A stretch of 64,000 nucleotides of DNA from Frigoribacterium faeni (GTDB lineage Bacteria; Actinomycetota; Actinomycetes; Actinomycetales; Microbacteriaceae): positions 310,001 through 374,000 of the forward strand of contig NZ_JAAOYW010000002.1 of NCBI RefSeq assembly GCF_011761235.1, read 5' to 3'. The first letter of the stretch is position 1; every line of letters starts with the position of its first letter. The position numbers were made by a program, and so were the translations under genes. The notes under the pieces were generated by a model. It worked only from the letters and a program-made list of their open reading frames with translations, ran no database searches and was not told the origin of the DNA. Of this stretch, positions 16,160 to 23,790 are shown one piece after another.

Positions 16160-16924
16160 TCAGCCCGACGCAGGACGCGCAGCCGCGACCTGCTCGCGGA
16201 CGGCGTCGTCGAGGTCGGCCGTCGGCACGGTGACGACGGTGCCGATGACGAGCCGCATGAGGTCGGCCACCTGCACGTCGTCGCGCCGGTAGAGCCACTG
16301 CAGCTGGAGGCCGTCCTGCACCGCGAGCACCACGCGGGCCGCGGACTCGGCCGTGAAGCCGTCGCGCAGCCAGCCGCGCGCCTCGGCCACCGCGAGGTAC
16401 GCCGAGGTCGAGCCGATGATGCGGTCGTAGTGGTCGGCGTAGTAGCCGTGCGCCGGGTGGTCGGTCGACGTGGCCTCCGCCGACGCCGTGATGAACAGCG
16501 AGATGACGGCGGGCACGTCGACGTTGTACTCGGCGAGCGCGACGAGCTCGGCGAGGCGCATGCCGCCCTCGTCGTCGAAGTGCCGCCGGAGGCGCTCGTC
16601 GCGTCGACGGAGGACGGCCAGCAGCAGCTCGTCCTTGGTCGGGAAGTAGTGCATCAGCGACTGGTGCGACACCCCGCAGCTGCGGGCGATCTCGCGCAGC
16701 GACGCACCGTGGAAGCCGACCTTGCCGAACACGGGCAGGGCGGCCTCGAGGATGGCCTCCCGCTTGGCGACGCCCTTCCGGTACCGACCGGGGGCGACGG
16801 GAGCGGCCGCCGCGACAGGCTCGCCGGTGCCGGACCGGTCGGCACTGCCGGGCCGGTCGGCGCTGCCAGGCCGGTCGGCGGCGGACTCCTGCTCCGCAGC
16901 GGGGGTCTCGTCGACGGCGGACAT
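16160..16924 (-). CDS. TetR family transcriptional regulator
   Basis: A 254-residue DNA-binding regulator. A low-complexity N-terminal extension of about 45 residues with repeated RPGSAD units precedes the helix-turn-helix: KREAILEAALPVFGKVGFHGASLREIARSCGVSHQSLMHYFPTKDELL is cut here only for description, with the recognition helix around VSHQSLMHYF. The ligand domain is generic. It is divergent from an MFS gene, and a TAGGCT hexamer lies 7 bases before its ATG, so it probably represses both genes from the 65-base gap. The ligand cannot be inferred. Confidence 0.9.
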   Translation of the reverse strand: MSAVDETPAAEQESAADRPGSADRPGSADRSGTGEPVAAAAPVAPGRYRKGVAKREAILEAALPVFGKVGFHGASLREIARSCGVSHQSLMHYFPTKDELLLAVLRRRDERLRRHFDDEGGMRLAELVALAEYNVDVPAVISLFITASAEATSTDHPAHGYYADHYDRIIGSTSAYLAVAEARGWLRDGFTAESAARVVLAVQDGLQLQWLYRRDDVQVADLMRLVIGTVVTVPTADLDDAVREQVAAARPASG

Positions 16925-16931
16925 CGGGGCC

Positions 16932-16983
16932 AGCCTAGGGCGGGCGGCCCGCCGCCGGGGCGCCCATGCGCCGAGCGTAGGCT
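16932..16983. promoter_or_regulatory. Divergent leaderless promoters of tetR and MFS genes
   Basis: TAGGCT occurs on each strand: minus (plus 16932-16937) 7 bases before the tetR ATG, and plus (16978-16983) 6 bases before the MFS GTG. Neither gene has a Shine-Dalgarno. The two -10 boxes face away across a 40-base GC-rich centre, the natural place for a TetR operator. Confidence 0.65.
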
Positions 16984-16989
16984 GCGCCC

Positions 16990-18285
16990 GTGAGGTGGTC
17001 GCTGCTGCGCATCCCGGCGTTCCGCGCCCTGTGGGTCGGTCGTCTGCTGTCGTGGGTGGTCGCGGGCCTCGCGCCCCTCGCCCTGGTCTTCGCGGCCGTC
17101 GACCTCGGCGCCGACGCCGTCGAGCTGGGGTGGGTCGTGGCCGCTCGGGCCGTGCCGAACGTCGTGCTCGTGCTCGTCGGCGGGGCCCTCGCGGACCGGC
17201 TGCCGCGGCGCCTGGTGGCCACCGCCTCCTCGGTGGTCTCGGCCGCCTCCCTCGTGGCTGCAGGCGTGCTGCTGCTCACCGGGCGCGAGACCCTCGTCAC
17301 CCTCGCCGTGGCCGCGGCGCTGACCGGCGCGGCGGCGGCGTTCTTCGGGCCGGCGTCGAGCGCGATGCTGCGCGACGTGCTCGTCGACCCGCTGATCAGC
17401 GACGGCACGGTGCTCGCCCGCATCAGCATGAACGTGGGCCTCATCATCGGGACGGCCGTCGGCGGCGCCCTCGTCGGAGTCGCGGGCACGGGCAGCGCCC
17501 TGCTCGTCGGGGCCGGGCTCTCGATCGCCGCCGCGGTCGCGTTCGCGCGCGTCCCGCGATCGGTGACGGGCGCCTCCGGTACGGGTTCGCTGCTGCGCGA
17601 CCTGGCATCGGGCGTGGCGTTCGTGGCACGGTCGCCGTGGCTGACCGCGACGCTCGCCCTCGCGTTCGTGCACCAGCTGAGCTTCGCCGGCGGCGTCCAG
17701 GTGATCGGGCCGCTCGTCGCGGACGAGTCGTTCGGGCGGGTGCTCTGGGGCTTCGCGGGGGCGGTGCAGACGCTCGGCCTCGTGGTCGGCGCCGTCTGGG
17801 CCGGCCGCCTGCGCGGCAGGCTGCGGCTGGCGGTCGCGTGCCTGGCGACCGCGGCCCTGGTGCTGCCGCTCGCCCTGCTGGCCGCCGCGCATCTCGACCA
17901 GCCCGAGGTGCTCGACCCGCCGTACGTCGACCCGCTGCACTGGGCCTTCTGGCTCTGCCTCGGCCTCTTCGTGTCGAGCGTCGGGCTCGAGCTGTTCACG
18001 GTGCCGCTCGACGTGGCGATCCAGACGCTCGTGCCCCGGGCCTACCTGGGCAGGGTCTTCGCCGCGCTCACGCTGGCGACGCTCGCGGGGATCCCCGTCG
18101 GCGAGCTGGTCGTCGGGCCCCTGGCCGAGAGGTTCGGCACGCCCGCCGCCTTGCTCGCGCTGGCCGGCCTCGTCGCCGTGGTGGCGGTGGTCGTCGCCGT
18201 CAGCCCGCGGGTGCGCCGGATCGACGCACCCGCACGGCTGTCAGCGGACGAACGAGTCGGCCAGGGGCCGCCCGGTCAGCGGTAG
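16990..18285 (+). CDS. MFS transporter (MFS-3/enterobactin-exporter-like)
   Basis: A 431-residue major facilitator with about twelve hydrophobic helices. It starts with RIPAFRALWVGRLLSWV, typical of the MFS-3 type exporters, has the loop 2-3 motif GALADRLPRRLV, and a repeat-like ALADRLP/PLAERFG pair. The GTG at 16990 follows TAGGCT by 6 bases and lacks a Shine-Dalgarno. Divergent from tetR, which probably controls it. The last codons fall inside a 17-bp tandem repeat array that continues into the convergent gene. The substrate is unknown; drugs or siderophores are most common for the group. Confidence 0.87.
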   Translation: MRWSLLRIPAFRALWVGRLLSWVVAGLAPLALVFAAVDLGADAVELGWVVAARAVPNVVLVLVGGALADRLPRRLVATASSVVSAASLVAAGVLLLTGRETLVTLAVAAALTGAAAAFFGPASSAMLRDVLVDPLISDGTVLARISMNVGLIIGTAVGGALVGVAGTGSALLVGAGLSIAAAVAFARVPRSVTGASGTGSLLRDLASGVAFVARSPWLTATLALAFVHQLSFAGGVQVIGPLVADESFGRVLWGFAGAVQTLGLVVGAVWAGRLRGRLRLAVACLATAALVLPLALLAAAHLDQPEVLDPPYVDPLHWAFWLCLGLFVSSVGLELFTVPLDVAIQTLVPRAYLGRVFAALTLATLAGIPVGELVVGPLAERFGTPAALLALAGLVAVVAVVVAVSPRVRRIDAPARLSADERVGQGPPGQR

Positions 18286-18358
18286 CCGGCGCTCAGCGGC
18301 AGTCGCCGCTCAGCTGTGGTCGCCGCTCAGCGCGTGCCGGCGCTCAGCTGTAGTCGCC
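18274..18358. repeat. 17-bp tandem array bridging two convergent gene ends
   Basis: Five 17-base units, at 18274, 18291, 18308, 18325 and 18342, resemble GCTCAGCTGTGGTCGCC on the plus strand. The unit at 18342 encodes the last codons of the minus-strand gene at 18344-18580; the unit at 18274 holds the stop of the MFS gene. Units 1, 3 and 4 from the minus end are the closest to each other. Confidence 0.8.
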
Positions 18359-18580
18359 GCGCGCGATGGCCTCGGCGTACTTGCGCACGTCCGGGCCGGG
18401 CTCGTAGTCGATGAAGCGGCCCTTGAGTCGCTCGTTGAGCGCCGCGAAGGCAGGCTCCCAGTCGTCGCCCTCGTGCTGGGCGGCGACCTCGCGGACGGCG
18501 TCCTGCAGCACGCGGTCGGCGTCGGTGAGCATCTTGTCGCGGGCTTCCTGGTTCCAGACGACGTCGTTCAGATCGGCCAT
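18344..18580 (-). CDS. Small hypothetical protein (78 aa)
   Basis: A 78-residue acidic, mostly helical soluble protein beginning MADLNDVVWNQEARDKML and ending GDYS. No family is recognised. It follows the DUF2945-like gene by 12 bases on the same strand, and its reading frame is well populated with charged residues, so it is likely a real second gene of a two-gene operon. Its last four codons and stop lie in the first unit of a 17-bp tandem repeat, implying that the 3' end has been duplicated into the intergenic region. Confidence 0.65.
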   Translation of the reverse strand: MADLNDVVWNQEARDKMLTDADRVLQDAVREVAAQHEGDDWEPAFAALNERLKGRFIDYEPGPDVRKYAEAIARGDYS

Positions 18581-18592
18581 GGTGTCGCTCCC

Positions 18593-18799
18593 CTACTTCT
18601 TCTTCGAGAGGGCCGACTCCTTGTGAGCCGCCTCCGCGTCGGTCTTGTCGCTCTTGACGATGAAGTACGGCTCGTCCTCCGAGGCCTTGAAGTGCTGGCC
18701 GTCGAACTGGAACTCCTTCACGCGCTTCTCCTGGACCGTGCCGTGGGTCTCGCCCTGCGGCGTCTTCCACGTCACGTGGTCGCCCTTGCTGAACGTCAT
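18593..18799 (-). CDS. DUF2945 (hypervirulence-associated TUDOR-like) protein
   Basis: A 68-residue protein with the compact beta-barrel pattern FSKGDHVTWKTPQGETHGTVQEK, then DEPYFIVKSDKT and HKESALSKK, which is the classic DUF2945 layout. The family is small and widespread; structures show a TUDOR-like fold but its partner is not established. AGGAGG lies five bases before the ATG, and a TACCGT hexamer upstream may be the promoter. It heads an operon with the 78-residue protein. Confidence 0.85.
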   Translation of the reverse strand: MTFSKGDHVTWKTPQGETHGTVQEKRVKEFQFDGQHFKASEDEPYFIVKSDKTDAEAAHKESALSKKK

Positions 18800-18939
18800 C
18801 GTGCCTCCTCAGGCTCTCGGGATGCGCTGGACGGTACCCGCGCCTCCTCGGGCGTTCCCGGGTGGGGCACAGGGAGGCGGCGCCCCCAGGGGCGTGGGCG
18901 GTGCCGGTCGCATCCGCCGGGACGGCCGTGTCGGTCGCG

Positions 18940-19422
18940 TCAGCCGCGCAGCGCGTCGAGCGCGGCGGCCACGCGCCGCTCGCGGGTCGCGTCCGTCCTC
19001 GCGTCGGCGATCGGCAGCGTCAGGGCCTTCTGCCTGCTGGGCGACAGGGCGTCGAAGGAGGCGCGCAGGGCCTCGTCCCCGGCCCACGCCTCGGCGAGCG
19101 CGGCGGGCACCTCGACGACCCGGGGCTCCGTGTCGAGCACCAGCGTCACCTCCACCTGCTGGCCACCGACCAGCCCGGAGGCCCGCCGGTGCTCGGCGCT
19201 GAGGGACACGAGGGATCGACCTCCCATGCCGCCGACCGTGTTGCGGTAGCCGTAGGGCTCGGTGGGAACGTCGCCGACGCCGCGCACCGTCACGACGACG
19301 GCCGGGCGCTTCCCCGCACCGAGCGCCGCGAGCTCGTCAGCCGGCACCACGAGACCGGTGACGCCCGGCCGCGCCTCGAGGACGACGGTGCGGAAGGTGA
19401 CGGAGGGCACGGAGTCGGTCAT
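18940..19422 (-). CDS. YdeI/OmpD-associated family protein with DUF1905 domain
   Basis: A 160-residue protein. Residues about 5-95 form a DUF1905 beta-barrel (FRTVVLEARPGVTGLVVP, YGYRNTVGGMGGRSLVSLS), and the C-terminal about 105-160 is the YdeI-like helical domain with ALAEAWAGDEALRASFDALSPSRQK. Members were linked to bacteriocin protection in enterobacteria, but the role in actinobacteria is unknown. A TACCCT hexamer sits 6 bases before the ATG with no Shine-Dalgarno, so translation is probably leaderless. Confidence 0.85.
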   Translation of the reverse strand: MTDSVPSVTFRTVVLEARPGVTGLVVPADELAALGAGKRPAVVVTVRGVGDVPTEPYGYRNTVGGMGGRSLVSLSAEHRRASGLVGGQQVEVTLVLDTEPRVVEVPAALAEAWAGDEALRASFDALSPSRQKALTLPIADARTDATRERRVAAALDALRG

Positions 19423-19532
19423 GGGCAGAGGGTAGGGCGCTCACGCCTCCGCGAGGAAGGGGGGCCTGTGGGAGCATGGCCTCGCTTCGTCATCCCTGCC
19501 CGCGCCTCCCAGTCCCCGCCCGCGCCTCTCCG

Positions 19533-19590
19533 TCAGACGGAGAAGCCGCCGTCGGTCGTGATCAGCTGCCGTCGGTCGTGATCAGCTGCC
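19533..19590 (-). pseudogene. Remnant tail of a short-chain dehydrogenase gene
   Basis: On the minus strand the codons just before a TGA (plus 19533-19535) read L-I-T-T-D-G-G-F-S-V, the usual C-terminal end of SDR enzymes. Upstream the frame is broken by a 20-base duplication (19548-19587), and I find no further SDR sequence. It may be the stub of a gene deleted when the neighbouring low-GC islet arrived. Evidence is short, so confidence is low. The whole 409-base gap 19423-19831 contains otherwise only a 7-bp hairpin (19527-19543), this duplication and an operator-like palindrome. Confidence 0.35.
19548..19587. repeat. 20-bp tandem duplication
   Basis: GCCGTCGGTCGTGATCAGCT is present twice in exact tandem (19548-19567, 19568-19587), followed by a partial third copy GCCGTCGG. 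Confidence 0.95.
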
Positions 19591-19747
19591 GTCGGCGCCG
19601 ACATCGCGGGCGACGGCCCTCCCGCTGCTCTGGCGCCGTCCGGCGCCGGTCAGGAGGCAGGCCTTCACCGACACGCAGCCAGCGTGCTCGGTCGTCCCGC
19701 GCATGCCGCGAGCCTTACCTGAGGGATACTTCCTTCAATCACGCACA

Positions 19748-19763
19748 TGCACATGCTTGTGCA
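19748..19763. promoter_or_regulatory. Operator-like palindrome TGCACA-N4-TGTGCA
   Basis: TGCACA (19748-19753) and TGTGCA (19758-19763) flank four bases, 68 bases before the start of the GIY-YIG islet gene. The same 6-4-6 arrangement occurs upstream of the type VII secretion operon at 54334-54349. Confidence 0.5.
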
Positions 19764-19831
19764 CACAGACGCAGACGGCGTCCGGGTCCGCGTCGGCCGG
19801 ACCGACTGCGACAGAACGAGGGCGATTCTCG

Positions 19832-21337
19832 ATGACCCATGTACTGCCCGGTTGGTACGACGACAGCGCCGGCATGATTCGTTGGTGGGACGGGCAGACA
19901 TGGACGGACCACGTTCAGCAGCCGCACGACCCTGTCGTCATTCCGATGCCAGCAACGACACCACCCCCGACGTCGACGACGACGTCAGCATCCGCCCCCG
20001 GCAGCGACGGCACCCTCGCCGGCATCGGCCACGGGGAGAGCAAAGTGCCTTTCTTCGGCGCGCGGAAGGCAGCGGAACAGCTCGCTGCGCGAGTCGCCGA
20101 ACTAGAAGGCGCCGCGGCGCGCTACGGCCATCTCGAGTTGCTCGACCTCGAGGCACAGCGAGCAGGGATCGCGGCGGACATCAGCAACGCGCATCGTGAG
20201 CTCCACGACGTCCAGACTTCGGTCGCTGCCGCCGCATCTGAGCTGGAGCGAGCACGACTCGCGATCATAGACGTACGGCAGACAGCAGGGATCCAGGAGC
20301 TCGGCCTGTACGACTACGACCACCCGGCCGAAGGTTCCGCTGACCTCGCGACGAAGCTTGAAGTCGTGCGATTGAGCGTCAAGCAGATGATCCGAGACAA
20401 GACGGCGGCTACTGCAACGACCGGCTTCACCTTCAACAACTCGGTTTCGAAGGGAACCAAGTTCGTCAACGACATGACGAAGATCCTTCTGCGCGCGTAC
20501 AACGCGGAGGCCGAGAACTGCGTCAAGACGACGCGAGCCGGGAACCTCGCTACGGCCCAGAAACGCCTCACGACGGCCGCGGATCAGATCGCCCGGCAGG
20601 GTTCGATGATCGACTTGCGGATCAGTCCGCGCTTCCACGGACTGCGTCTGGAAGAGATATCACTCGCCAACCGTCATCTCGCTGCGCTCCAAGTCGAGAA
20701 GGAGCGCGAACGCGAACGTCGGGAGGAGCTGCGCGAACAGCGCAAGGCGGAGCAAGAACTCGAGCGGGAACAAGAACGCCTGAGGAAGGAACAGAGCCAC
20801 TACGAGCTAGCGCTGGAGGCACTTCGACTCAAGGGTGACCACGCGGGCGTCGCGAGGATGGAAGCGAAGTTGGAAGACGTCCAGCGGGCGATCGACGACG
20901 TGGACTATCGAGCAGCGAACATTCGCGCCGGCTACGTCTACGTGATCTCGAACAAGGGGTCGTTCGGGGACTCCGTGGTCAAGATCGGCATGACGAGGCG
21001 CCTCGAACCCATGGACAGAGTCCGCGAGCTCGGGGATGCCTCGGTGCCGTTCCGGTTCGACGTGCACGCTCTGTTCTTCGCCCACGATGCCGTCGGCGTC
21101 GAGGCGATGCTCCATCGTCGCTTCGCCCAGCAACGCGTCAACCAGGTCAATTTCCGGAGAGAGTTCTTCTACGTGACACCGCAGCAAGTACTCGACGTCC
21201 TCCACCAGGAATCCGTCGAGATCGTCGAGTTCCGTCTCGAGGTGGAATCGGAGGAGTGGTCCATCAGTCGCTCAGCCCGCGAAGCGCGCATCGTCCAGCC
21301 CTCGGGGCAGAGCCGCGACACCCGTCCGCTCGTCTGA
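19832..21337 (+). CDS. DUF2510 / DUF4041-like / GIY-YIG (T5orf172) protein
   Basis: A 501-residue multidomain protein. Residues 4-28 (LPGWYDDSAGMIRWWDGQTW) are a DUF2510 segment, an actinobacterial N-terminal module. A Thr/Pro/Ser linker follows, then long coiled coils (about 75-130 and 280-350) flanking a region that looks like DUF4041. Residues about 365-465 form a GIY-YIG nuclease-like domain: GYVYVISN, KIGMTRR, and VEAMLHRRF carrying the expected Glu. DUF4041-GIY-YIG proteins are usually found in phages and mobile islands. Codon use includes ATA, AGA-rich and A/T-ending codons unlike its neighbours, a sign of transfer. The ATG at 19832 has only a weak GAGGG upstream. Confidence 0.8.
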   Translation: MTHVLPGWYDDSAGMIRWWDGQTWTDHVQQPHDPVVIPMPATTPPPTSTTTSASAPGSDGTLAGIGHGESKVPFFGARKAAEQLAARVAELEGAAARYGHLELLDLEAQRAGIAADISNAHRELHDVQTSVAAAASELERARLAIIDVRQTAGIQELGLYDYDHPAEGSADLATKLEVVRLSVKQMIRDKTAATATTGFTFNNSVSKGTKFVNDMTKILLRAYNAEAENCVKTTRAGNLATAQKRLTTAADQIARQGSMIDLRISPRFHGLRLEEISLANRHLAALQVEKERERERREELREQRKAEQELEREQERLRKEQSHYELALEALRLKGDHAGVARMEAKLEDVQRAIDDVDYRAANIRAGYVYVISNKGSFGDSVVKIGMTRRLEPMDRVRELGDASVPFRFDVHALFFAHDAVGVEAMLHRRFAQQRVNQVNFRREFFYVTPQQVLDVLHQESVEIVEFRLEVESEEWSISRSAREARIVQPSGQSRDTRPLV

Positions 21338-21416
21338 GCTCGGGCAACGAACTCCCCCGGCGGCGAGCCCGACCCCAGACACGATCGCTCGTTCATCGAC
21401 GTGTCGCTCTCTGTTC

Positions 21417-21719
21417 TCAGACCAGCGCGTTCAGCCGGTCCACCAACCGCGCCGTCCGGTCGACCCCGAGTCTGAGCACGAGGGACTCCGAGAACCAGCG
21501 CACCCACACGTCTTCCACGTCGTAGACGGTCACGACGCCGTCCCGGAGGAGCAGGCGAGCCAGGTCGACCGCCTCCGGCTCGTACTCGTCCGCGGGAGCG
21601 CCGTCCGACGTCCCGGGCTCGAGGCCGTACGGGTCGACCTCGGTGAGAACGGCCAGGACCGCGGCCGTGATCTGCCGGTGGACGCGACTCTCGGCTCTCA
21701 TGCTGTCAGCATCTCTCAT
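21417..21719 (-). CDS. Small hypothetical protein, DEYEPE motif
   Basis: About 100 residues from the ATG at 21719; ATG at 21701 (94 residues) or 21752 (111 residues) are alternatives and no Shine-Dalgarno decides between them. The product is soluble and acidic with EVDPYGLEPG, DEYEPEAVDLARLLL and a C-terminal ESLVLRLGVDRTARLVDRL. The spaced DPxGL...DEYxPEA pattern resembles small uncharacterised or immunity-like proteins, but I cannot name the family. It converges with the GIY-YIG islet gene and could be part of the same acquired segment. Confidence 0.6.
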   Translation of the reverse strand: MRDADSMRAESRVHRQITAAVLAVLTEVDPYGLEPGTSDGAPADEYEPEAVDLARLLLRDGVVTVYDVEDVWVRWFSESLVLRLGVDRTARLVDRLNALV

Positions 21720-21880
21720 CGGGCCGAGGATCGCGTTGCTGAGCCAGTCCAACGGGCGAGAGGCCTGCAGTCGGGCTCGACGGCTCCCGAGATCCAGCCC
21801 CAGGTGATCCGGGCGGTCCGGGCGGTCCGGTGCCCCGAGCGCCGCCTGCTACCCGGCGGAGGCCCGTCGGGAGAGCGAAC

Positions 21881-22123
21881 CTAGCGACCGCGCCGCGCCC
21901 GCCAGCGGTCGACGACGAACACCGCGATGCCGACGACCACCAGCGCGAGGCCCATGACCAGCCACGGGGCGTCGTCGCCGGGGCTGCGTCCGAGTGCAGC
22001 CCGCACGACGAGGAACAGACCGACCACGACCGCCACCCAGGGCATGACGTGGCGCAGGGGATCGAACGTCAGGCGTCGGAACCGCCGCGGGACAGGCGCT
22101 TCGCCCTCGGTGCTGTCGTTCAT
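21881..22123 (-). CDS. Small two-TM membrane protein
   Basis: An 80-residue protein from the ATG at 22123, with helices at about residues 25-42 (MPWVAVVVGLFLVVRAAL) and 51-70 (APWLVMGLALVVVGIAVFVVD) and a basic C-terminal RWRARRGR. A longer frame to 22234 exists but its N-terminal part is antisense to the palindrome region and has no start signal. CATGCT lies 7 bases upstream of the ATG, a weak match to the leaderless promoter layout. Unknown function. Confidence 0.65.
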   Translation of the reverse strand: MNDSTEGEAPVPRRFRRLTFDPLRHVMPWVAVVVGLFLVVRAALGRSPGDDAPWLVMGLALVVVGIAVFVVDRWRARRGR

Positions 22124-22196
22124 GTGCGCCAGCATGCCAGGCCGGCCAGGCTGACGACGCTCGTCCGCCGTGGCCGGGGGCGGCGCCTCCTCGTCG

Positions 22197-22287
22197 TTCA
22201 GGAACGGGGCGGGCCGGGTTCCTGCGCCGTGCACGGTTCAGGAACATGCGTCCCGCCCTCGCGGGGAACAGGACTCAGGTTCCTGAA
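22197..22287. repeat. Palindrome cluster C (TTCAGGAAC arms)
   Basis: TTCAGGAAC occurs at 22197-22205 and 22237-22245, with the inverted GTTCCTG at 22218-22224 and GTTCCTGAA at 22279-22287, making two consecutive hairpins. The second contains CAGGACTCAGG, which is shared with the hairpin at 46898-46951. Confidence 0.7.
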
Positions 22288-22322
22288 TGAGGGAGGGGCG
22301 GAGGCGGAGGGGGAGGGGCAGG

Positions 22323-23084
22323 TCAGCGGCCTCGGCGCGGGCGGCTGCGGCCGGTGCCGCGCTGGGGGCCGCCGCGACCGCCGGGCGGCGTCCTGCCCTG
22401 GCCGGGCCCCGAGCCGCGACCGCCGGACGCCGCGCCCTTGCCCCCGGCGCCGCCCTTGCCGGGGCCCTTCGCCTTCGGGGCGGGAGCCGCCTGCGCGTCG
22501 TCGTCGCGCCTCCTCGACCGGCTGCTGTTGCGGGTTCGTCCGCGCACGACGCCGATGAAGTCGTCGATGTCGTCGTCGAGCTCGCCGTACGGCCAGACGA
22601 GGGCGATCGTGGTCGGCTCGACGTCGGAGAGGAACCGGTGCGTCACGCCCGAACGGCCGTGCAGCCGCGCCAGCGACTGCGGCATCACCGCGACGCCGGA
22701 GCCCGTCGCGACCACCTCGATCGCCTGCGCCTCGTCGAGCGCGGGGTCGAGGTCGTGCCGCACCTCGCCGGAGAGGTCGTCGAGCGAGAGCTCGTCGTCC
22801 TTGCCCGCGGCCGCGAGCGGGTGCTCCTTGCCCATGCAGACCACGGCCCGCTCGTCGTAGAGCGCGATGGACGAGAAGTCGTCGCCGAGCGCGAGGGGCA
22901 GCCGTGCGAGCACCATGTCGACGCGGTCGTCGCCGCGCAGCACGGCGAGGGCGTCGCCCGTCACCTCGACGACGTCGAGGGGCAGGTCGTCGCGCCGCTC
23001 CTCCCACAGCCGCGACCACTTCGAGAGGGTCACGCCGGGCACGAAGCCGATGCGGAAGGAGGCGCGGCTCGGCTCGGTCGTCAT
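22323..23084 (-). CDS. LysR-type substrate-binding domain protein lacking the HTH
   Basis: A 253-residue protein that contains only the periplasmic-binding-like effector domain of LysR regulators (FRIGFVPGVTLSKWSRLWEER, VDMVLARLP, EVVATGSGVAVMPQSLA) and no helix-turn-helix. The last 65 residues are a Gly/Arg/Pro-rich basic tail that could bind nucleic acid. It is divergent from a DUF5997 gene, an arrangement typical of actinobacteria. Since the DNA-binding domain is missing, the pair may act together, with DUF5997 as partner. TAGCCT lies 6 bases before the ATG, consistent with leaderless translation. Confidence 0.85.
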   Translation of the reverse strand: MTTEPSRASFRIGFVPGVTLSKWSRLWEERRDDLPLDVVEVTGDALAVLRGDDRVDMVLARLPLALGDDFSSIALYDERAVVCMGKEHPLAAAGKDDELSLDDLSGEVRHDLDPALDEAQAIEVVATGSGVAVMPQSLARLHGRSGVTHRFLSDVEPTTIALVWPYGELDDDIDDFIGVVRGRTRNSSRSRRRDDDAQAAPAPKAKGPGKGGAGGKGAASGGRGSGPGQGRTPPGGRGGPQRGTGRSRPRRGR

Positions 23085-23090
23085 CGCGCC

Positions 23091-23213
23091 AGGCTACCGG
23101 GCGGGTCGCGTCCCCAGCCCCGGGGCCCGGCTCCCTCCCCCGTGCCCGCCGCCCGGCCCCCGTCCACAGGCCCGGGCCGGGGCCACGGCCCGGCGCCGCC
23201 CGGACGGTACCCT
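23091..23213. promoter_or_regulatory. Divergent leaderless promoters (LysR-like / DUF5997)
   Basis: TAGCCT on minus (plus 23091-23096) and TACCCT on plus (23208-23213) each end exactly 6 bases before the respective ATG. The 110 bases between are Pro-codon-like CCC/GGG runs without another clear signal. Confidence 0.6.
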
Positions 23214-23219
23214 TGCGGC

Positions 23220-23669
23220 ATGACCTCGGACACCCCCAGCGGCAAGAGCCAGCAGACCCTCAAGCCCTTCACGGCCGCCAAGAAGCTCGGGGTGCACCTG
23301 CCGGCGACGCCCGACTCGTTCCGGTCGACCCCCGTCACCCGCGAAGAGTTCGCCGAGCTGACCGCGAACCCGCCCGAGTGGCTGGCCGAGCTCCGCCGCA
23401 CCGGGCCGCACCCCCGCCCCGTGGTCGCGCAGAAGCTGGGCGTCACGATCTCGGGCCTGGCCCGGGCCGGCATCGACGACGCGCTCACCACCGACGAGAT
23501 CCACGCCCTGCTCGAGCAGATGCCGCAGTGGCTCGTCACCGAGCGCGCGAACCTCGCCGAGGTGCGCGACGAAGAGCTCCGCGTCAAGGAGCGCGACGCC
23601 GGCCGCGCCGTGCTGCGCGCCGAGCGCGAGGCCGCCGAGCGCGCCGAGCAGGAGCGTCGCGGGCTCTAG
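23220..23669 (+). CDS. DUF5997 family protein
   Basis: A 149-residue soluble protein. The N-terminal LKPFTAAKKLGVHLPATPDSF and TREEFAELTANPPEWLAELR, then a central HTH-like RPVVAQKLGVTISGLARAGI and a C-terminal charged coiled coil are the features of DUF5997. The region QKLGVTISGLARAG looks like a small helix-turn-helix, so this protein may supply the DNA-binding function missing from the divergent LysR-like protein; that is inference. Its ATG is 6 bases from a TACCCT hexamer and lacks a Shine-Dalgarno. Confidence 0.85.
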   Translation: MTSDTPSGKSQQTLKPFTAAKKLGVHLPATPDSFRSTPVTREEFAELTANPPEWLAELRRTGPHPRPVVAQKLGVTISGLARAGIDDALTTDEIHALLEQMPQWLVTERANLAEVRDEELRVKERDAGRAVLRAEREAAERAEQERRGL

Positions 23670-23790
23670 GCGGTCCCCGCCGGGCGAGGCCCGGCCACAG
23701 TGAGGCCACGGCTACGAAGAGGCCCCGGCGAGGCCCCGGCCACGGCCCCGGGCCGGGCCCTGGTCGCGTCGGGGCAGTAGCGTCTGAGCC

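Noticed and set aside
22124-22234. Longer N-terminus for the small membrane protein at 21881
   Set aside because: The extra 37 codons have no start signal and run into the palindrome cluster.
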